This document shows, in pieces, positions 43,603-52,541 of a DNA stretch of 64,000 nt. The notes under the pieces are model-generated. The model did no database searches and was not told where the DNA came from. It saw only the letters and a list, made by a program, of their open reading frames with translations. Position 1 is the first letter of the stretch; the number at the start of each line of letters is the position of its first letter. Position numbers and translations under genes: made by a program. This DNA is from Exiguobacterium sp018617385. GTDB lineage: Bacteria > Bacillota > Bacilli > Exiguobacteriales > Exiguobacteriaceae. The stretch spans positions 258,125-322,124 of the forward strand of contig NZ_JACSKA010000002.1 in the NCBI RefSeq assembly GCF_018617385.1, in the 5' to 3' direction.

Positions 43603-44229
43603 ATGCCGTTTCGCTTAAAACCTCATAAACCATACTCTTTCTTCATTGAACACACTGAGCGGAGTGGATCCAGATTGCTTGCGGACCAACTTCATGAACA
43701 GTTGGTCAATGAAACCCATCGCCCCATCGTCCTTGTTTGCATCGGTTCGGATCGTTCGACCGGTGATTCACTCGGTCCGCTCGTCGGAACGTTTTTAGAA
43801 GAACGTCACATCCGAAATTTACATGTATACGGCACATTAACAAAACCTGTACATGCACTCAATTTGGTAGAAACGTTACATGAGATTCAGACGCGCTTCC
43901 ATCAACCGCTCATCATCGCCATCGACGCCTGTCTCGGACGTTTATCGAGTGTCGGTTACGTCTTCTTTTCGGAAGGTCCGCTCGCTCCAGGGGCCGGTGT
44001 CCAAAAAGAGCTCCCGGCAGTCGGCGCGTACAATATTAAAGCCGTCGTGAATGTAAGTGGATTCATGGAGATGATGATTTTACAGAATACCCGCCTCCAT
44101 CTCGTGTATGAACTCGCACGTTTCATCACAGACGGATTCGCCGATTTTGATGCACGCATCGGGCGCCTGCATCACGAAGAGGCGGCCATTACACGTCTTC
44201 GTCAGTCACGAGACGAATCAAAGTCTTGA
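43603..44229 (+). CDS. yyaC: YyaC family putative spore protease
   Basis: 208 residues from ATG at 43603 (AGAGG nine bases upstream). The core IVLVCIGSDRSTGDSLGPLVG and IAIDACLGR segments match YyaC, a relative of the germination protease GPR fold. In sporeformers it is sporulation-linked; here it persists in what seems a non-sporulating lineage, so its role may differ. It is convergent with parB and the two coding ends overlap by 28 bases. Confidence 0.88.
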   Translation: MPFRLKPHKPYSFFIEHTERSGSRLLADQLHEQLVNETHRPIVLVCIGSDRSTGDSLGPLVGTFLEERHIRNLHVYGTLTKPVHALNLVETLHEIQTRFHQPLIIAIDACLGRLSSVGYVFFSEGPLAPGAGVQKELPAVGAYNIKAVVNVSGFMEMMILQNTRLHLVYELARFITDGFADFDARIGRLHHEEAAITRLRQSRDESKS

Positions 44230-44984
44230 GGCGATAGTAACGTCAACAATTGTTCCAAATCGTCTTGGGAAAAGTATTTCAACTCGAGGACGCCGCCTTT
44301 TCGGCGTGGACGAATCGACACATCCATCTGAAGACGCTCCGCAAGCACCGCTTCGACCGCCTCGATATCGGCGTTCGATCGCTTCAGCGTCTTTTTTTCT
44401 GTGCGCTCTTTTTGTAAATATCGCTCGAGGCGACGGACCGTCCAATGCTCGGCAATGACCCGTTTTGCAATCTGTTCCATCGCTTGTTCCGATTTCATGC
44501 CTGTGATGGCACGTGCATGTCCCATCGTCAAATCTCCGACCATGACCGCATGCTGGACGGCACTCGGCAACCGGAGGAGGCGAAGACTGTTCGTCACATG
44601 ACTACGGCTCTTTCCGACGCGATCGGCCAACTGTTGTTGCGTCAGGCCTAGCGTCTGCATCAACTGTTCATAGGCGACAGCCTCTTCGATGGCATTCAAG
44701 TCTGCCCGCTGAATGTTTTCAATCAGCGCCAACTCCATGACGCGATCGGAGTCCGCCGTGACGACGAGGGCAGGAATGTCCTCTTTCCCCGCGAGTTTCG
44801 CCGCCTGAAACCGTCGTTCCCCGGCAATGATTTCATAGTACCCTGTCGCTTTTCGAACGACGATCGGTTGCAGGACGCCATATCGCTCAATGGATTGACG
44901 TAACTCTTCTAATTTTTCCACCTCAAATTGTTTCCGGGGCTGATTCGGGTTTGGGCGAATGAATTTTAATGCTAATCGTTCCAT
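44202..44984 (-). CDS. parB: Chromosome partition protein ParB (Spo0J type) lacking ParA-contact N-terminus
   Basis: 260 residues. The CTP-binding motifs GERRFQAAK and ENIQRADLN, and the parS-recognition HTH (LTQQQLADRVGKSRSHVTNSLRLL) identify ParB/Spo0J. ATG at 44984 has a perfect GAAGGAGG, so the start is firm: the protein begins directly at RPNPNQPRK and lacks the usual GLGKGL-type basic tail that stimulates ParA/Soj ATPase. No soj gene is adjacent. It should still spread on parS and load SMC. Confidence 0.9.
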   Translation of the reverse strand: MERLALKFIRPNPNQPRKQFEVEKLEELRQSIERYGVLQPIVVRKATGYYEIIAGERRFQAAKLAGKEDIPALVVTADSDRVMELALIENIQRADLNAIEEAVAYEQLMQTLGLTQQQLADRVGKSRSHVTNSLRLLRLPSAVQHAVMVGDLTMGHARAITGMKSEQAMEQIAKRVIAEHWTVRRLERYLQKERTEKKTLKRSNADIEAVEAVLAERLQMDVSIRPRRKGGVLELKYFSQDDLEQLLTLLSPQDFDSSRD

Positions 44985-45004
44985 CTACAAACCTCCTTCA
45001 TCGT

Positions 45005-45041
45005 ATAAAAAAGCACGGACTCATTTTTGAGGCCGCGCTTT
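45005..45041 (-). terminator. Terminator between noc and parB
   Basis: 14-pair stem with two imperfect positions (45010-45023 with 45028-45041), TTTT/AAAA loop, and a T-run on the minus strand. It overlaps the noc stop and lies only about 20 bases before parB, so parB needs read-through or a promoter inside noc. Confidence 0.75.
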
Positions 45042-45905
45042 CGGGATGCGAATTCGAATTTCAACAAATTCCTCTTCGTCTACTTCTTCAGTTTGGACGT
45101 CAATCCCTGTTTTCCCAATCAAATCGATTGAGTCACGAATCGTATTGATGGCGATTCGCGTGTCGCGCGCAAAACTTTTCGTCCGACGACGTTGTTTTTT
45201 CGGCTTTCGCTTCTCTTCTTCGATCGGTGTTGTTAAAAAGGCGACGCGTTCTTCCGTCTCCTTGACGTTGAAATCCTGTTCTAACACTTCCGCAAGCACT
45301 TGAAGCTGCAATCCTTCTTCCTTTAGCGGTAACAACGCACGTGCATGTCGCTCATTGATCCGACGATCGCGAAGCGACTGCTTCACATCCTCCGGCAATT
45401 TTAACAAACGCAACTTATTGGCAATCGTAGATTGACTCTTGCCTAGACTTTTCGCGAGGGCATCTTGCGTCAAGCCGTTCAAGGCGAGTAAACGATCATA
45501 GGCTTCCGCCTCTTCAATCGGGCTTAACTGCTCACGCTGCAAGTTTTCAATCAAGGCGAGTGCAGCCGTCGTATCATCGTCCATATCACGAACGATTGCC
45601 GGAATTGCTGACCAGCCAAGCGATTTCACCGCACGGAAACGACGCTCTCCGGCAATAATTTCATAGCAGTCCCCATCTGCCTTTCGAACCACGATTGGTT
45701 GAAGGAGCCCATGTTCCGAAATCGTCGTTGCCAACTCTTCAATTTTTGCCGGTTCGAACACTTTACGTGGTTGATAACGGTTAGGACGCAACCGTGACAA
45801 TGAGAGTTCCTGTACCGTGTCATCCGCTCGAACTTCCGCAATCTGCGTCACGGCAACTTCGTCTTTTCGATTCACACCGAACAATTTCGCAAATCTATTC
45901 TTCAA
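45021..45905 (-). CDS. noc: Nucleoid occlusion protein Noc
   Basis: 294 residues. N-terminal amphipathic membrane-targeting segment (MKNRFAKLFGVN), CTPase motifs GERRFRAVK and ENLQREQLS, and the Noc-type HTH (LTQDALAKSLGKSQSTIANKLRLLKL). It binds NBS sites, spreads and tethers DNA to the membrane to block Z-ring assembly over the nucleoid. Located between rsmG and parB as in Bacillus, except that soj is missing. Confidence 0.93.
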   Translation of the reverse strand: MKNRFAKLFGVNRKDEVAVTQIAEVRADDTVQELSLSRLRPNRYQPRKVFEPAKIEELATTISEHGLLQPIVVRKADGDCYEIIAGERRFRAVKSLGWSAIPAIVRDMDDDTTAALALIENLQREQLSPIEEAEAYDRLLALNGLTQDALAKSLGKSQSTIANKLRLLKLPEDVKQSLRDRRINERHARALLPLKEEGLQLQVLAEVLEQDFNVKETEERVAFLTTPIEEEKRKPKKQRRRTKSFARDTRIAINTIRDSIDLIGKTGIDVQTEEVDEEEFVEIRIRIPKARPQK

Positions 45906-45923
45906 CGTCGGGCACCCCTTTTA

Positions 45924-45961
45924 TGTAAAAAAATAAGCAGACTCCACCACTGGAATCTGCT
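45924..45961 (-). terminator. Terminator of the mnmE-mnmG-rsmG unit
   Basis: 11-pair stem with one mismatch (45936-45946 with 45951-45961) followed on the minus strand by TATTTTTTT. Confidence 0.78.
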
Positions 45962-45963
45962 TT

Positions 45964-45979
45964 TGTTTCACGTGAAACG
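45964..45979. promoter_or_regulatory. parS site between rsmG and noc
   Basis: TGTTTCACGTGAAACG matches the parS consensus TGTTnCACGTGAAACA at every specified position except the last base. Confidence 0.88.
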
Positions 45980-45985
45980 ACATCA

Positions 45986-46702
45986 TCAGATAAGTGGCTC
46001 TTTCGCCGGTGTCCCCGCTTTACGCGGATATTTCCCGGGCGTTTTTCGTAGTTTATCTACAACTACGATATTACGCTCACTCATCTCTCCTGGCAATAGG
46101 AACTGGTGTGTCGCTTTTTCTTTTCCACCTAGAACGGCTAAAGCGTTTTTGGCGTCTGCCATCTCGTCAGAAACCTTGGCTGCTTTAAGCGCGACGAAGC
46201 TTCCGCCCACTTTCGCGAGAGGCAAACAGTATTCCGCCAACACGGTCATGCGGGCAACCGCACGCGCTGTGACGACGTCAAACTGTTCGCGGAACTTTTT
46301 ATTTTTTCCGAACTCTTCAGCGCGACCATGATGGAACGCGACACCTTCGAGCCCGAGGGCGAGGGCCAATTCGTTCAAGAAGGTGATGCGTTTATTTAAC
46401 GAATCGATGATCGTGACGTGTAAGTGTGGGAATAAAATTTTGAGCGGAAGACTCGGGAATCCCGCTCCTGCCCCGACATCACATACGGTTTCGACTTTCG
46501 TGAAATCGAAATGAAACGCTGCGCTGAGCGAATCATAGAAATGCTTCAAATATACTTCTTCCCGGTCCGTGATGGCCGTTAAGTTCATTTTTTCGTTCCA
46601 TTCGACGAGCATTTCGAAGTAACGTTTGAACTGACTGAGTTGTGTCTCACTCAGTTCAAACCCTTCGGCTCGTAACGCTTCAATAAATTGAGATTCGTTC
46701 AT
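45986..46702 (-). CDS. rsmG: 16S rRNA (guanine527-N7)-methyltransferase RsmG
   Basis: 238 residues, GidB family. SAM-binding motif VCDVGAGAGFPSLPLKI and the conserved NLTAITDREEVYLKHFYDS segment. Loss of this enzyme gives low-level streptomycin resistance in other bacteria. Starts five bases after mnmG. Confidence 0.95.
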   Translation of the reverse strand: MNESQFIEALRAEGFELSETQLSQFKRYFEMLVEWNEKMNLTAITDREEVYLKHFYDSLSAAFHFDFTKVETVCDVGAGAGFPSLPLKILFPHLHVTIIDSLNKRITFLNELALALGLEGVAFHHGRAEEFGKNKKFREQFDVVTARAVARMTVLAEYCLPLAKVGGSFVALKAAKVSDEMADAKNALAVLGGKEKATHQFLLPGEMSERNIVVVDKLRKTPGKYPRKAGTPAKEPLI

Positions 46703-46706
46703 CGTT

Positions 46707-48593
46707 TCACTCCACCGTTGCGTATTGTCCCTGTTCGATATAGACGAGCAAGATTGACACGTCTGCCGGGTTTACGCCTGAGATACGGGACGCTTGTCCG
46801 ATCGAAAGAGGACGAACTTGTTTTAGTTTTTGTTTCGCTTCTGTCGCGAGACCACCGATCGCATCATAATCCAAGTTTTCTGGGATTCGTTTCTCTTCCA
46901 TGCGACGCATCTTCTCGACTTGTTCAAGCTGTTTGGAAATATAGCCTTCATATTTCACTTGAATCTCGACTTGCTCTTTTACTTCATATGACAATTCTTC
47001 CGTTGATGGAACGACTGTCATGAGTGCTTCATAGGATACTTCCGGACGTTTCAACAAGATGTTGGCATGTGTCGCTTCTTTGAGCGGGTGTGCACCGACC
47101 GATTCGAGCATCGCATTGACTTCAGGTGTCGGTTTGACGACGAGGGATGCAAGTCGTTTCATTTCTTTTTCAATCGCTACACGCTTCTCGTTGAGGTGAG
47201 CGTGACGATCTTCTGAAAGTAAGCCGATCTCATACCCGATGTCGCTGAGTCGCAAGTCCGCATTGTCATGACGCAACAAGAGACGGTATTCGGCACGTGA
47301 TGTGAGAAGACGATACGGTTCGTTCGTCCCTTTCGTCACGAGGTCATCGATCAAGACGCCGATGTACGCTTGCGAACGGTCCAAGATGACAGGATCTTTG
47401 CCGAGCACTTTGCATGCGGCGTTGATTCCCGCCATGATGCCCTGTCCAGCCGCTTCTTCGTACCCGCTCGTCCCGTTGATTTGTCCCGCTGTGAAAAGGC
47501 CAGGGACTGCTTTTGTTTCGAGCGTTGGCCAAAGCTGTGTCGGTACGACTGCATCGTACTCGATCGCATAACCGGGACGCATCATCTCTGAATTTTCAAG
47601 ACCTGGGATTGTGCGAAGCATCTGATGTTGCACGTCTTCTGGCATACTCGTTGAGAAGCCTTGAACATAGATTTCTTCTGTATCGCGACCTTCTGGCTCC
47701 AAGAAGATTTGGTGACGCGGTTTATCATTAAAGCGAACGACCTTATCTTCAATCGATGGGCAATAACGTGGTCCCGTTCCTTTAATCGCACCCGAGTACA
47801 TCGGTGAGCGATGCAAGTTCTCATCAATCAATTGGTGCGTGCGCTCACTCGTGTACGTGAGCCAGCATGGGATTTGTTCGATCGGATTCAAATCCGTCGA
47901 GGTGTACGAGAAGAATGATGGATTCTCGTCTCCTGGTTGAATCTCCGTCTTCGAGTAATCGATCGTCTTGCCGTCGATTCGTGGCGGTGTTCCCGTTTTG
48001 AATCGAACCAAGTCGAGACCGAGCTCTTCTAGATGCTTCGATAACTCGACCGAAGGCATTTGGTTGTTCGGGCCACTTTCATATGCCAATTCACCGATGA
48101 TGATTTGACCGCGCATGAATGTTCCCGTTGTGACGATGACCGCTTTCGCGCGATATTCTGAACCTGTGTTCGTTACCACGCCACGTACTTCTCCATCCTC
48201 AATCAACAAGCGTTCGACTAGCGCCTGACGAAGCAGTAGATTCGGCTCGTCTTCTAGCACTTTCTTCATGTGATTTTGGTATTGGAATTTGTCCGCCTGT
48301 GCACGTAATGCACGTACCGCCGGACCTTTCGATGTGTTGAGCATCTTCATTTGGATGTAAGTCGCGTCAATCGCGCGCCCCATCTCGCCACCGAGCGCAT
48401 CGATTTCACGTACGACGATTCCTTTCGCCGGCCCACCGATTGATGGGTTGCAATACATGAACCCGACCATATCGGGGTTCATGGTGAGCATCGCTGTTTT
48501 CGCGCCCATACGAGCCGATGCAAGTGCTGCTTCAATCCCTGCGTGTCCGGCCCCGATGACGATGACGTCAAATTCGCCTGCCGTATAAGCCAT
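46707..48593 (-). CDS. mnmG: tRNA uridine 5-carboxymethylaminomethyl modification enzyme MnmG
   Basis: 628 residues. N-terminal FAD-binding GAGHAGIEAALASARMG, the paired Cys-containing SIGGPAKG segment and C-terminal tRNA-binding domain. With MnmE it installs the cmnm5 group at wobble U34. Usual length; follows mnmE by 15 bases. Confidence 0.96.
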   Translation of the reverse strand: MAYTAGEFDVIVIGAGHAGIEAALASARMGAKTAMLTMNPDMVGFMYCNPSIGGPAKGIVVREIDALGGEMGRAIDATYIQMKMLNTSKGPAVRALRAQADKFQYQNHMKKVLEDEPNLLLRQALVERLLIEDGEVRGVVTNTGSEYRAKAVIVTTGTFMRGQIIIGELAYESGPNNQMPSVELSKHLEELGLDLVRFKTGTPPRIDGKTIDYSKTEIQPGDENPSFFSYTSTDLNPIEQIPCWLTYTSERTHQLIDENLHRSPMYSGAIKGTGPRYCPSIEDKVVRFNDKPRHQIFLEPEGRDTEEIYVQGFSTSMPEDVQHQMLRTIPGLENSEMMRPGYAIEYDAVVPTQLWPTLETKAVPGLFTAGQINGTSGYEEAAGQGIMAGINAACKVLGKDPVILDRSQAYIGVLIDDLVTKGTNEPYRLLTSRAEYRLLLRHDNADLRLSDIGYEIGLLSEDRHAHLNEKRVAIEKEMKRLASLVVKPTPEVNAMLESVGAHPLKEATHANILLKRPEVSYEALMTVVPSTEELSYEVKEQVEIQVKYEGYISKQLEQVEKMRRMEEKRIPENLDYDAIGGLATEAKQKLKQVRPLSIGQASRISGVNPADVSILLVYIEQGQYATVE

Positions 48594-48608
48594 ATTTGTT
48601 CCTCCTTA

Positions 48609-49988
48609 TTATTTCCCAAGACAAAACTGTGAAAAGAGCTGATCAATCAAGCTCTCCTGTACGGTATCTCCATTGATTTCACCGAGCGTATCCCACGCAC
48701 GACGTAAATCGATCTGAACCATATCGATCGGCATATTCATGACGGCACTCCCGAGCGCCTCATCAATTTGACCAATCGTTCGTTTGATTAATTGAATGTG
48801 TCGAGCGTTTGAGATATACGTCATATCTTGTGACTCGACCCCTTTTGCGAAGAAGAGATTTGCGATGGCCGCTTCAAGGGCATCGATTCCTTCATCTAGT
48901 AAGAGCGATGTCGCCACAATCGGACGTCCTGCCGCTAGTTTCTCTAGCTTAGAAGAATCCATGTTTTGTGGCAAGTCCGTCTTGTTGATGATGATGATGG
49001 CATTCATACCTTTTACTGCCTCAAATAACGCCTCATCCTCGACAGTCAATCCCTCGTGTCCGTTCAAGACGAGAAGGACCAAATCTGCCGCCTCTAACGC
49101 TTTTCTCGACTTTTCCACACCGATTCGTTCCACGATATCTTCCGTTTCGCGAATCCCTGCCGTGTCGATCAATTTGAGCGGAACACCTTTCACATTGACG
49201 TACTCCTCAATCGTGTCACGTGTCGTCCCGGCAATTTCGGTGACGATCGCTTTCGTCTCTTGAACGAGCGTATTCATCAGAGAAGATTTACCGACGTTCG
49301 GTCGACCGATGATTGCTGTGGCCAAGCCTTCACGTAAGATTTTCCCTTGTCGCGCTGTCTCGAGTAACTGCTCGAGGACACGCTTGACCTCGCCCGCTTT
49401 CTCTTCGACGATGGCCTGGGTCATCTCTTCTGCGTCATACTCTGGATAGTCGATGTTGACCTCGACCGCAGCAATCGTCTCGAGCAATTGTTGACGTAAC
49501 TCGCGAACGAGGCGTGACAAACGTCCTTCCATTTGCGCCATCGCAACGTTCATGGCCCGGTCCGTCTTTGCGCGAATGAGATCCATGACGGCCTCCGCCT
49601 GAGATAAATCGATTCGGCCATTTAAAAAGGCGCGCTTCGTGAACTCGCCCGGTTCTGCCAAACGGATGTCGGGTTGATCGAGAATGAGCTCAAGGACACG
49701 ATTGACCGCCACGACGCCTCCGTGACAATTGATCTCGACGACATCTTCTCGTGTAAACGTCTTCGGTGCGCGCATAATACTGACCATAACTTCATCGACG
49801 ATTTCGCCCGTATCAGGATATTTTAACGTTCCATAATGAATCGTATGTGAATCGACTGTTGTTAAGTCTTTTCCAGAAAACACATTGTTCACCGTTTCGA
49901 CCGCCAAATCGCCCGACAATCGGACGATCCCGATGGCACCTTCACCCATCGGCGTCGAAATCGCTGTAATCGTGTCAAACTCTAGCAT
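48609..49988 (-). CDS. mnmE: tRNA modification GTPase MnmE
   Basis: 459 residues from ATG at 49988 (GGAGGGAG upstream); an in-frame start 24 bases earlier lacks a site. TrmE N-terminal folate-binding domain, inserted G domain (GRPNVGKSSLMN, DTAGI, NKTD) and the invariant C-terminal CLGK. Heads the mnmE-mnmG-rsmG unit. The jag gene, usually just upstream, is not present. Confidence 0.96.
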   Translation of the reverse strand: MLEFDTITAISTPMGEGAIGIVRLSGDLAVETVNNVFSGKDLTTVDSHTIHYGTLKYPDTGEIVDEVMVSIMRAPKTFTREDVVEINCHGGVVAVNRVLELILDQPDIRLAEPGEFTKRAFLNGRIDLSQAEAVMDLIRAKTDRAMNVAMAQMEGRLSRLVRELRQQLLETIAAVEVNIDYPEYDAEEMTQAIVEEKAGEVKRVLEQLLETARQGKILREGLATAIIGRPNVGKSSLMNTLVQETKAIVTEIAGTTRDTIEEYVNVKGVPLKLIDTAGIRETEDIVERIGVEKSRKALEAADLVLLVLNGHEGLTVEDEALFEAVKGMNAIIIINKTDLPQNMDSSKLEKLAAGRPIVATSLLLDEGIDALEAAIANLFFAKGVESQDMTYISNARHIQLIKRTIGQIDEALGSAVMNMPIDMVQIDLRRAWDTLGEINGDTVQESLIDQLFSQFCLGK

Positions 49989-50158
49989 CTTTCTCCCTCC
50001 AAACCTAAACATCTTCTTCTATCATATGCATAACGAACCTACTATACACGATATTCGACTTGAACGAAAGAGTTGGGCCATCGATCAAGTCATTGCCATT
50101 CGACTCATCGTTTTCGTACAATAAAGGAATATATTTACATAGGAGAGAGGCATCTATT

Positions 50159-50917
50159 ATGAACCAACAAGACGCAATCCGAATCATCACCGAGCGATTA
50201 AAGCACGACGAAGCGGTTCAAGCGATTTTTATGAAAGGCTCATTCGGTCGGGGAGAAGCCGATGAACATTCCGATATCGACCTCTATGTCATGGTGCACC
50301 CCGATGAGGAGGCCTCCTTTCTATCCAGACGCCTCGAGCATGTAACCGCCTATCGTCCGATTCTGTTAAAAGACGAGATTCACATCGTCGCGCCACAACT
50401 CATCGCCGTCTTTGATGATTTTCTTCACCTCGACCTGTTCACGGTCACGCAAGAGACGTTGAATCATCAAGACTCGATTCATGTGATCTACGACCCACAA
50501 CAGCGACTTGCTAGACACGTCACTTCCTTACAATTAGACGAAGCGGCAATCAGTGACCATGCGTTCGATACCGTGTGGTTCTTTTTCCAATATACAAAAT
50601 CACGCAATCGAGGCAACGCGATGTGGGCAACGGAGATGCTCCGGCAAGGAATGGTTCATTTCGCATATGTGTTAGCCGCTCACCACACACCGGACCGGGC
50701 TTCCCTCGGTTTAAAAGATGTGACACAACGGCAAGAAATCGACCTACATCCATTTTATGATCAATTGACTCCCACCACTCATGAAAAAGCCGCCCATATC
50801 TATCTGGAGCGACTTCAGGCAGAGCAACCTTTTTTCGCATCACTATCTGGCTACAACGTGTTCGGACCGTTCATGGAACAGTTGATTCAACGAGAAACAA
50901 GCCGCCCTGGCATATAG
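50159..50917 (+). CDS. Nucleotidyltransferase-fold (MNT-like) protein
   Basis: 252 residues from ATG at 50159, with ATAGGAGAGAGG upstream. The N-terminal nucleotidyltransferase motif GSFGRGEADEHSDIDLYV (GSxGRG...D-x-D) matches antibiotic adenylyltransferase-like enzymes; the C-terminal half is helical. It might modify a small molecule, but its target is not evident. The gene stands on the opposite strand to its neighbours, where jag is usually found, and looks like an insertion into the conserved origin operon. Confidence 0.78.
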   Translation: MNQQDAIRIITERLKHDEAVQAIFMKGSFGRGEADEHSDIDLYVMVHPDEEASFLSRRLEHVTAYRPILLKDEIHIVAPQLIAVFDDFLHLDLFTVTQETLNHQDSIHVIYDPQQRLARHVTSLQLDEAAISDHAFDTVWFFFQYTKSRNRGNAMWATEMLRQGMVHFAYVLAAHHTPDRASLGLKDVTQRQEIDLHPFYDQLTPTTHEKAAHIYLERLQAEQPFFASLSGYNVFGPFMEQLIQRETSRPGI

Positions 50918-50931
50918 GGCGGCTTGTTTTT
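50898..50931 (+). terminator. Terminator of the nucleotidyltransferase gene
   Basis: Perfect 11-bp stem (50898-50908 with 50916-50926) and T-run. Also overlaps the end of the convergent DUF308 gene. Confidence 0.88.
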
Positions 50932-51475
50932 AGTATCTCGCTTGCCGTTTCGTCGAGCGAATCGCGAAGTAGAGGAACAATTCTAGTACCGCGATCGCGA
51001 TGAGGATTCCACCGAATAATTGGAATAGCACGAGCAGGCTACTGAATGGATTCGTCAACATGAGAATGCCGACACCAATCCACAACAGACTTCCAATCAA
51101 AAACCAGAGCCATCGTCCCGCCATCGACTGGCGGTACCCGAGCGCCTGAATCAGACGGATGATTCCACCGAATAAGAATAGGGCCCCGATTAAGATAGGC
51201 AAGAGACTCGCTAACGTTTCAGCGAAGAAGAAGACGACCGCCGCTAAAATCAAATAAATGACACCCATAAAGAAAGCGGGTGGCAACGCTCCCTGACGTC
51301 GACGCATCCCTTGAAAAATCATCCAAATCCCCATGATGGCCAAATAACCAGCAATGACATACACCATGACATCAAAGAAAAATCGAGGGTATAGCAGAAT
51401 GAGAACACCAAGTACAAAGTAAATGACCGCTTGCCATAACGTCGAACGTTCCAAACGATGAATGAATGCCTCCAT
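50930..51475 (-). CDS. HdeD/DUF308 family membrane protein
   Basis: 181 residues from ATG at 51475, where GGAGGTG is correctly spaced. About six hydrophobic helices in three similar pairs, each ending in a short polar loop, which is the DUF308/HdeD pattern. HdeD is linked to acid stress in E. coli; the role here is unknown. It sits downstream of yidC behind yidC's terminator. Confidence 0.78.
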   Translation of the reverse strand: MEAFIHRLERSTLWQAVIYFVLGVLILLYPRFFFDVMVYVIAGYLAIMGIWMIFQGMRRRQGALPPAFFMGVIYLILAAVVFFFAETLASLLPILIGALFLFGGIIRLIQALGYRQSMAGRWLWFLIGSLLWIGVGILMLTNPFSSLLVLFQLFGGILIAIAVLELFLYFAIRSTKRQARY

Positions 51476-51537
51476 TTTCCCACACCTCCGTTTACTCGTT
51501 TCTCTTTCTATTCCCCTCAGAACGCCTTGCAATCCCA

Positions 51538-51570
51538 CAAAAAAAGCTGAGTGTCAGGAGACACCCAGCT
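51538..51570 (-). terminator. Terminator of yidC
   Basis: Two 5-bp stem blocks (51545-51555 with 51560-51570, one mismatch), AGGA loop, T-run on the minus strand. Confidence 0.82.
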
Positions 51571-51576
51571 TCATGA

Positions 51577-52437
51577 TTATTTACGTTTTTTCTTTTTGTT
51601 TTTCTTCTCTTCTTCGGCAAGCGCTGCACGCTCTGCTTCTTTCGCAGCGATTTTCGCTTCAGCCGCAACCTTCATCTTCTCACGCATCGGGAGCATGATG
51701 GCCATCGTGACGATGATTGAGATGATATAACCGACTACCCAGTATAACGAAAGGGCAGCTGGGAGGTTGATTGACATGACGAAGATCATAACCGGGAAGA
51801 TATAAAGCATCATCTTCAATTGTGGATTCTGTTCTTGACCCGCCATTGAGATTTTTTGCTGTGCGAACGTCAAGATTGCCGCTAAGATCGGCAAGACGAA
51901 CGTTGGATCCGGAGCACCGAGGTCGAACCATAAGAAGTTCGCTTCGAAAATCTCAGGTGTACGGCGAATCGCATCGTAGAATGCGAAGAGAATCGGCATT
52001 TGAATCAAGATCGGCAAACACCCTGCGAGCGGGTTGATTTGGTATTCCTGATAAAGCTTCATCATCTCTTCTTGGAGTTTACGTTGTGTTTCCTGGTCTT
52101 TTGAGCTGTACTTTTCACGAAGCTTCAGCATCTCTGGTTGCAAGACCTGCATCGCACCCATACTCTTCGTCTGCTTGATCATGAGTGGGAGAATCAACAA
52201 CCGGACGATAATCGTCGCGATGATGATTGAAATCCCGTATTGCCACGGGCCACCGACCAAGTAAGCAACTTCCTTCAAAAGCCATGCGAGCGGCCATACA
52301 AAGTACTTCGCCCAGAAACCTTCTGTGTCAGCCGTAACTGGTTCGGCTTGGATGGTAGACGGATCCACACAGCCTGCCATCAGCATGATGACCGCGGTCA
52401 TGGCAGCGAGTAATCCTAATTTTAGCTTTTTGCTCAT
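51577..52437 (-). CDS. yidC: Membrane protein insertase YidC (SpoIIIJ/OxaA1)
   Basis: 286 residues. Lipoprotein signal with lipobox ending LMAGC, then five membrane helices of the YidC/Oxa1 fold, including WQYGISIIIATIIVRLLILPL with the hydrophilic-groove Arg, and a Lys-rich tail. It inserts membrane proteins with or without SecYEG. Downstream of rnpA; jag does not follow it here. Confidence 0.95.
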   Translation of the reverse strand: MSKKLKLGLLAAMTAVIMLMAGCVDPSTIQAEPVTADTEGFWAKYFVWPLAWLLKEVAYLVGGPWQYGISIIIATIIVRLLILPLMIKQTKSMGAMQVLQPEMLKLREKYSSKDQETQRKLQEEMMKLYQEYQINPLAGCLPILIQMPILFAFYDAIRRTPEIFEANFLWFDLGAPDPTFVLPILAAILTFAQQKISMAGQEQNPQLKMMLYIFPVMIFVMSINLPAALSLYWVVGYIISIIVTMAIMLPMREKMKVAAEAKIAAKEAERAALAEEEKKNKKKKRK

Positions 52438-52541
52438 AGTTCCTCCTACGCTTTCTTTATCAATTCTTTTTAACGCACACGTCGATCGGGCAATCTTATC
52501 AGACTCTAATTATATGAGAGAACAAATTCAGATTGTCATGG

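Noticed and set aside
46030..46043. CCCGGG-centred NBS-like sequence in rsmG
   Set aside because: Matches only 11 of 14 positions and the palindrome is broken on one side; mentioned only as a weak candidate.
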